NCBI GenBank assembly: GCA_035556735.1
Contig: DATMFF010000013.1
Span: forward strand, 682,001-746,000
DNA from: CANJBX01 sp035556735
Lineage (GTDB): Bacteria; Pseudomonadota; Alphaproteobacteria; Rhizobiales; Xanthobacteraceae
Length of the DNA stretch: 64,000 bases
Reading direction: 5' to 3'
Below, piece by piece: positions 59,301 through 64,000 of the stretch; the stretch's first letter is position 1, and the number at the start of each line of letters is the position of its first letter. The notes under the pieces are model-generated. The model was not told where the DNA came from, did not search any database, and saw only the letters and a list, made by a program, of their open reading frames with translations. The position numbers were made by a program, and so were the translations under genes.

Positions 59301-59326
59301 ATTTGCGCGGATATATTTGCGCGGAT
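59301..59326. promoter_or_regulatory. 12-bp direct repeat upstream of mucR
   Basis: ATTTGCGCGGAT at 59301-59312 and again at 59315-59326, a 14-base period. It lies 42-67 bases upstream of the mucR start and about 225 bases upstream of msrB, in a region with T-A-rich steps of the kind MucR prefers. The remainder of the 291-base gap is featureless. Confidence 0.5.
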
Positions 59327-59550
59327 TTTGTTGTCGCCCGCCGAAGAATTACTCAGAAAAGGCAGGTTCTTGTAGGTAATAATACTGTCGTCGCCGGCGT
59401 TTTCGCAAGAATAGCGGCCGTCCCACCCGCGAGCGTCGGGCAGGCGCCCCGCCGCCCACGCCCGCGACCGCGTCCGAAATCGTGAATTGAACGGGGCGGC
59501 GCCGGTGCCACATAGTCCGGCGCACAGGACAGACGAGGGACCGGACCGGA

Positions 59551-59988
59551 ATGACAGAGACCGCCGACAAGCCCGCCGCCAAGATCGCGAAGTCCGACGC
59601 CGACTGGCGCCGCGAGCTCACGCCCGAGCAGTATCACGTCACGCGCGAGCACGGCACCGAACGCGCCTTCACCGGCCCCTATGTGAACGAGAAGCGCGCG
59701 GGCACCTACGCCTGCGTGTGCTGCGGGGCGCCGCTGTTCGAGTCGGGGACGAAGTACGATTCCGGGTCCGGGTGGCCGAGCTTCTACAAGCCGCTGGCGG
59801 CGCAGGCGATCGAGGAGCACGACGACCGGTCGTGGTTCATGCGGCGCACCGAGGTCCGCTGCGCCGCCTGCGACGCCCATCTCGGCCATGTCTTCCCGGA
59901 CGGGCCCGATCCGACCGGGCTGCGCTACTGCATCAACGGCTGCGCCCTGAACTTCAAGCCGTCCGGCGGTCCGGACGAGCGCAAATAG
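59551..59988 (+). CDS. msrB: Peptide-methionine (R)-S-oxide reductase
   Basis: A 145-residue enzyme that reduces the R-epimer of methionine sulfoxide in proteins. The catalytic Cys127 lies in RYCINGC, with the zinc ligands Cys55, Cys58, Cys104 and Cys107 in CVCC and CAAC pairs. An extra cysteine, Cys131, four residues after the catalytic one, is unusual and could act in recycling. No signal peptide, so it is cytoplasmic. It is divergent from mucR. Confidence 0.94.
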   Translation: MTETADKPAAKIAKSDADWRRELTPEQYHVTREHGTERAFTGPYVNEKRAGTYACVCCGAPLFESGTKYDSGSGWPSFYKPLAAQAIEEHDDRSWFMRRTEVRCAACDAHLGHVFPDGPDPTGLRYCINGCALNFKPSGGPDERK

Positions 59989-60090
59989 CTCCCTTTAGCC
60001 GGCAAGGCTGCGCCAGCCTGGCCGCTGCGGCCGCCCATTCGGGCAGCCCGGGCGGCAACCCCGGCGCGGCCCAAACGTTGAGTGCGTGCC

Positions 60091-62241
60091 ATGAAGCCCC
60101 AGCAGCAGCGCCCCCTGCCCACCCCGCGCGAGCCGCGCGCGCCCGCCCGCCCGACCCATGCCAGCTGGCACGGCGTCACGCTCACGGACGAGTACGCCTG
60201 GCTCAAGGACGACAACTGGCAGGTGGTCATTCGCGACCCGGCCGCGCTCAAGGACGACATCCGCGCCTATCTCGAGGCCGAGAACGACTACACCGCCGCG
60301 CTGCTCGGCGACACCGACGACCTGCAGGCGGCGCTGTTCGCGGAGATGCGCGGGCGCATCAAGGAGGACGATTCCTCCGTGCCGACGCCGGACGGGCCGT
60401 TCGCCTATTTCACGCGCTTCCGCGAAGGCGCGCAGCACCCGATGATCTGCCGCACCCCGCGCGACGGCGGCCCCGAGGAGGTCCTGCTCGACGGCGACGC
60501 GCTCGCACACGGCAAGGCCTTCTTCCACCTGGGCGAGGCGCGGCAGTCGCCCGACCACAAGTTCATCGCCTGGCTCTGCGACGAGGCCGGCTCGGAATTC
60601 TACACCGCGCGCATCCGCAACATCGAGACCGGGCTCGACCTGGCCGACATCGTGCCGGAAGCCACCGGCAGCGCGGTCTGGAGCGCGGACGGCTCGGCCA
60701 TCTACTACGTGCGGCTCGACGAGAACCACCGCCCGCATTCCGTCCACCGGCACCGCCTCGGCACGCAGGTGAGCGAGGACGAGCTGATTTTCGAGAACGA
60801 CGACCCGCAGTATTTCGTCTCGATCTCGCAGACCCAGTCGGGCCGTTTCGGGCGCATCACGCTGCACGATCACGAGACGTCGGAATGCTGGCTGCTCGAC
60901 CTTGACGATCCGCACGCCAGGCCGCGCCTCGTCGCGCGCCGCGAGACGGGCGTGCAGTACGACGTCGAGGACCATCCCACGCTCGGCGGCGAGCCCATGC
61001 TGGTCATCCGCACGAATGCCGACGGCGCCGAGGACTTCAAGATCGCGCTCGCGCCGCTGGCGAACAGCGAGCGCGGCAACTGGCGCGACCTCGTCCCGCA
61101 TCGGCCCGGCGTCTATCTCCTTACCTTCATGCTGCTCGCCGACTGGCTGATCCGGCTCGAGCGCGAGGACGGCGTGCCGCGCATCGTCGTGCGCCGCCTC
61201 GGAACGGGCGAAGAGCACACGATCGCGTTCGCCGAGGAGGCCTATTCGCTCGGCGTCGACCCCGGCTTCGAGTTCGCGACCAATACGCTGCGCTTCACCT
61301 ATGCCTCGATGACGACACCGAGCGAGGTCTGGGACTACGACCTCGTCACGCGCGAACGCGTGCTGCGCAAGCGCCAGGAGATCCCCTCGGGCCATGATCC
61401 GTCGTCCTACGTCACGCGGCGGCTGATGGCGCCCGGGCACGACGGCGCGATGATCCCGATCTCGCTTCTCCACCACAAGGACACCCCGATCGACGGCAGC
61501 GCACCGGGCCTGCTCTACGGCTACGGCGCCTACGGCATCTCGATCCCCGCCGGCTTCAGCGGCAGCCGCCTGTCGCTGGTCGAGCGCGGCTTCGTCTATG
61601 CCATCGCGCACGTGCGCGGCGGCACCGAGAAGGGCTGGCACTGGTATCGCAACGGCAAGCTCGCGCACAAGCCGAACACGTTCCGCGACTTCATCTCGGC
61701 CGCCGAGTTCCTCACCGCGAACGGCTGGATGGCGCGCGACAAGGTGGTGGCGGACGGCGGCTCCGCCGGCGGCATGCTGATGGGCGTGATCGCCAACGAG
61801 CGGCCCGACTTGTGGGCCGGCGTCATCGCCGAGGTGCCGTTCGTCGACGTGCTCAACACCATGCTCGACGGCTCACTGCCGCTCACCCCGCCGGAGTGGC
61901 CCGAGTGGGGCGATCCGCGCACCGACGAGGCGGCGTTCAAGCTGATCCGCAGCTATTCGCCCTACGACAACGTGCGCGCCCAGGCCTATCCGGCGATGCT
62001 CGTGCTCGCCGGCCTCACCGATCCGCGCGTGACCTACTGGGAGCCCGCGAAGTGGGTGGCGCGCCTGCGCGCGCGGCGCACCAACGACGCCCTGCTCGCG
62101 CTGCGCACCAACCTCGACGCCGGTCACGGCGGCGCCTCCGGCCGCTTCGAGCGGCTCAAGGAGGTGGCGCTGTCCTATGCGTTCGCGATCAAGGTGACGG
62201 GGGCCAGGAGGGCCATGGCGGCTGGTCCGTCGCGAGCCTGA
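60091..62241 (+). CDS. ptrB: Oligopeptidase B (prolyl oligopeptidase family, S9A)
   Basis: A 716-residue cytoplasmic serine peptidase that cuts peptides after basic residues. The triad is Ser558 in GGSAGG, Asp644 in LTDPRV and His679 in AGHGGASGR, with the beta-propeller domain in the first ~420 residues. ATG 60091 is preferred; a GTG at 60082 is in frame. Length agrees with E. coli oligopeptidase B (686) with a short extension. It stands alone downstream of msrB. Confidence 0.93.
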   Translation: MKPQQQRPLPTPREPRAPARPTHASWHGVTLTDEYAWLKDDNWQVVIRDPAALKDDIRAYLEAENDYTAALLGDTDDLQAALFAEMRGRIKEDDSSVPTPDGPFAYFTRFREGAQHPMICRTPRDGGPEEVLLDGDALAHGKAFFHLGEARQSPDHKFIAWLCDEAGSEFYTARIRNIETGLDLADIVPEATGSAVWSADGSAIYYVRLDENHRPHSVHRHRLGTQVSEDELIFENDDPQYFVSISQTQSGRFGRITLHDHETSECWLLDLDDPHARPRLVARRETGVQYDVEDHPTLGGEPMLVIRTNADGAEDFKIALAPLANSERGNWRDLVPHRPGVYLLTFMLLADWLIRLEREDGVPRIVVRRLGTGEEHTIAFAEEAYSLGVDPGFEFATNTLRFTYASMTTPSEVWDYDLVTRERVLRKRQEIPSGHDPSSYVTRRLMAPGHDGAMIPISLLHHKDTPIDGSAPGLLYGYGAYGISIPAGFSGSRLSLVERGFVYAIAHVRGGTEKGWHWYRNGKLAHKPNTFRDFISAAEFLTANGWMARDKVVADGGSAGGMLMGVIANERPDLWAGVIAEVPFVDVLNTMLDGSLPLTPPEWPEWGDPRTDEAAFKLIRSYSPYDNVRAQAYPAMLVLAGLTDPRVTYWEPAKWVARLRARRTNDALLALRTNLDAGHGGASGRFERLKEVALSYAFAIKVTGARRAMAAGPSRA

Positions 62242-62288
62242 TCGAGCGCCAGCGTGTCCTGCGACGCGCTTCGGACGCGATGCAGCCT

Positions 62289-62543
62289 TCAGTGCTTCTG
62301 CACGAGTTCGTAGAACCCTTGCATGCGCGGGACGATCTGCTGCATGGCCGCATCGCACGCGTAATGGTTGGCGGTGCCGACGTCGTAGCAGGCCACGGTC
62401 CAGTTCGCGCCGGTCTCGGCATCGAGGAATGGTACGATGGATACACCAACGGCGCCGCCGCAGTCGGCAACGGACTGCAATTCGTTCAGCACGATCCGTT
62501 CGATCTCCGCCCGCGTCTTTGGATAGGGCCCGTGCATCAGCAT
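62289..62543 (-). CDS. Small hypothetical protein
   Basis: An 84-residue protein, acidic-neutral, with the segment YPKTRAEIERIVLNELQS near residue 6 and three cysteines. A similar short protein of unknown function occurs in Bradyrhizobium-like genomes. The start is uncertain because the frame is open upstream to 62762. It reads toward oligopeptidase B (convergent), and may follow the next small gene in an operon. Confidence 0.5.
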   Translation of the reverse strand: MLMHGPYPKTRAEIERIVLNELQSVADCGGAVGVSIVPFLDAETGANWTVACYDVGTANHYACDAAMQQIVPRMQGFYELVQKH

Positions 62544-62574
62544 CGGCTCACCCTCCACCCGCACTTGCCGCAAG

Positions 62575-62802
62575 TCAATGCCGTGGGCGGAAGAGCGTGT
62601 CGAGCCGCGATTGCTCCCTTCCCGGCTTGAGAGTGTGCTCCCCGGCAACGCGCTGGTGAGATTCATGCTCGCTTTTGATCTGATACTGGTTGTCGCCATT
62701 GATCGGGGGAAGTTGACGAACGACTTCGTAGGTGCCGCCGGCGCCGCTGGCGTAGCCCCCACTCAACTCGACCTTCTCGCCCACTTGAAATTTGTAGGTC
62801 AT
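62575..62802 (-). CDS. Small hypothetical protein
   Basis: A 75-residue basic protein with a beta-rich N-terminus (MTYKFQVGEKVELSGGYASG) resembling a short SH3-like or Tudor-type barrel and a charged helical tail. Similar proteins are frequent in rhizobia with unknown role. The ATG overlaps the stop of the upstream small gene by four bases, so the two are translationally coupled. Confidence 0.6.
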   Translation of the reverse strand: MTYKFQVGEKVELSGGYASGAGGTYEVVRQLPPINGDNQYQIKSEHESHQRVAGEHTLKPGREQSRLDTLFRPRH

Positions 62803-63047
62803 CGCGCGCCCTCCGGCGTCAGCTGCGTGGTCCACTCGTGGCCGCAGGCCCCGCATCGCCACAGGCGCCGAAAGATGCCCTTGCCGCGGTACTGCGAGCC
62901 CCGCGGCGCCGTGGGTGCGGCGCCGCTGCACCCGGGGCAGCCGACTCGTTCCGTGGGAGGCGCTTGCGCCGCCTGCGGTGTCGAATGGCGTTGATCCCAC
63001 AGCCGATCTACACGCCGGCCAAAGTCGCGTGGATAGAGAGGACTCAT
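62799..63047 (-). CDS. Small zinc-ribbon-like protein
   Basis: An 82-residue protein with CPGC (about 37-40) and CGAC (about 65-68), a spacing that suits one zinc ribbon, and a basic middle region. Function unknown. It overlaps the next gene by four bases. Together these minus-strand genes look like a small operon. Confidence 0.6.
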   Translation of the reverse strand: MSPLYPRDFGRRVDRLWDQRHSTPQAAQAPPTERVGCPGCSGAAPTAPRGSQYRGKGIFRRLWRCGACGHEWTTQLTPEGAR

Positions 63048-63076
63048 GCGGCCTTCACCTCATCGCCGTCACACGG

Positions 63077-63244
63077 TCAGTCCGGCCGGGATGACACGAT
63101 GTCGGCGAGCGGCCTCTCCCGCGACATCACCGCCTGCATGTAGGCCTCCTTCGTCACGTATTCGTGCTCCGCGCCGCACTGAGGACAGAGGACCTTGAAT
63201 GTTCCGCGCCAATGTCGCGTGAGCCAGTCCACGTCGCACGGCAT
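63077..63244 (-). CDS. Possible small zinc-binding protein (start uncertain)
   Basis: A 55-residue reading from ATG 63244 contains CPQC and other short conserved features; the residues just upstream include another Cys-x-x-Cys (HCMPC), so a longer start at a non-ATG codon is likely. Similar to a short zinc-ribbon protein. It may lead the small operon 63244-62289. Function unknown. Confidence 0.4.
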   Translation of the reverse strand: MPCDVDWLTRHWRGTFKVLCPQCGAEHEYVTKEAYMQAVMSRERPLADIVSSRPD

Positions 63245-63876
63245 GCAGTGTCTGAAGCGGCTCCCATCGCGCCTGCAACCAAGCTGCGCGTCGAACCCTG
63301 CCCCGATCCCTGCCCCGATGCTTATCGCTTCCTGCAAAGCCGTTGCTCCTGTGCGTGCACACGATCGCTTGATCGTGTGCCAAAGACTGGCGCCGTGTTG
63401 TCCGTATCGTCCGGGTCGCAGCAGAGGCGGGTTACAAAGGGCTAACCGAACTCGACCCCGAGGAGCCGTCAACGTCTGCCGATCGCGAGAGTTCCAGCCC
63501 GCCCGCCGACCGGCTGTGTGTGGCTGCAATGTCGATGCAGAGCACGATTGGGCATGACTGCTCCCCAACCAGGGAGCACGAAACGGGAGAACACCAAGTA
63601 GGAGAGCACCATAGGTCTCTCTCAGGCACTCGCGCGGCCGACAATCTGCCGATGGCACATCCAAGATGGGCCTCCATTGCCCAAATAGCCAGGACTTTCT
63701 GTGACGCCGCGCCGGCCCGAAGTGCTTCAAATTGGACCGATGTCGCAGCGTCCTTGCCGTGTTCGTCCGGGGGCATACGCTCATGCGTTCGAGCTTTTCA
63801 GCGAAACGAGTTTGGCGCCGTCGCACGATGCGCGGGACAAGCCCCAAAATCTCGAACGTCCGCCAACACACAGCGA
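63245..63876. other. Gap without a convincing gene
   Basis: About 630 bases between the small zinc-binding gene and a cold-shock gene. Long frames on both strands run through it, but none has a ribosome site, recognisable domain or normal codon use, so I see no gene here. Confidence 0.5.
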
Positions 63877-63891
63877 ATGAAAGGGTTCGAG

Positions 63892-64000
63892 ATGATTGGG
63901 ACCGTGAAGTGGTTCAACGGCCAAAAAGGCTTCGGCTTCATTCAGCCGGACGACGGCAGCAAGGATGTGTTCGTGCACATCAGCGCGGTCGAACGCGCAG
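63892..64000 (+). CDS. Cold-shock domain protein (3' truncated)
   Basis: The first 36 residues of a CspA-family single-strand RNA/DNA-binding protein. Visible are the GTVKWFN start, RNP1 KGFGFI and RNP2 VFVHI. An in-frame ATG five codons upstream (63877) is a possible start, but 63892 matches the family and follows an AAAGGG ribosome site. Such proteins act as RNA chaperones. The gene continues beyond the window end. Confidence 0.93.
   Translation, partial: MIGTVKWFNGQKGFGFIQPDDGSKDVFVHISAVERA

Noticed and set aside
1..64000. CRISPR array or complete mobile element
   Set aside because: No regularly spaced repeats of 25-40 bases with unique spacers, and no transposase or integrase gene were seen.

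Overview
The window is GC-rich double-stranded chromosomal DNA from an alphaproteobacterium, most likely of the order Hyphomicrobiales near Bradyrhizobium, Rhodopseudomonas or Pseudolabrys. The evidence is a Ros/MucR regulator, DivJ/PleC-type PAS kinases, DUF2336/DUF1491/DUF5330 genes, a cytochrome c maturation operon ccmIEFH followed by degP, a two-component pair and glnE, a DUF6496 basic protein, and dispersed palindromes typical of these genomes. The species is inferred, not proven. No rRNA, tRNA, CRISPR array or transposase was found.

Layout. 1-12.4 kb: a truncated CDF metal exporter, a zinc alcohol dehydrogenase, PepN, a PAS kinase, then GlnE, a kinase and its regulator on the minus strand. 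12.5-21.2 kb: DegP, CcmHFEI, a glycine-zipper lipoprotein and a second two-component pair. 21.4-29.9 kb: a Cys-rich protein, a secreted trypsin-like protease, and a small metabolic cluster (RutB-like amidohydrolase, Bug binding protein, carboxymuconolactone-decarboxylase-like protein, DMT permease, NtaA-type flavin monooxygenase). 30.1-33.9 kb: a stress module (ECF sigma factor, NrsF-like anti-sigma, MXKDX repeat protein, thioredoxin, CcdA-like protein). 34.1-37.5 kb: a quorum-sensing operon in which a LuxR receptor and a LuxI synthase are followed directly by an acyl/aryl-CoA ligase. 37.8-46.7 kb: an XRE regulator, a DHA2 drug efflux pump and a type I restriction-modification operon read hsdR-hsdS-hsdM. 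46.9-58.8 kb: a YcgN-like protein, PBP1A, DUF1214/DUF1254 proteins, a DivJ-like kinase locus, DUF5330 and SufE. 58.8-64 kb: MucR, MsrB, oligopeptidase B, several small zinc-ribbon-like proteins and the start of a cold-shock gene.

The two strongest leads both link genes into systems. The first is the luxR-luxI-CoA ligase operon, which suggests a homoserine-lactone signal built from an activated free acid, such as an aryl or branched-chain acid, rather than from acyl-ACP; a 20-bp dyad suited to LuxR binding lies upstream of luxI. The second is the sigma/anti-sigma redox module, where a GTAACC-N16-CGAA element, as described for Caulobacter SigF promoters, sits 47 bp upstream of the MXKDX gene and so would place MXKDX, thioredoxin and the CcdA-like protein under that sigma factor. 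Other non-coding structures worth checking are a 19-bp tandem repeat upstream of DUF5330, a direct repeat upstream of mucR, and a 13-bp hairpin inside the redox operon.
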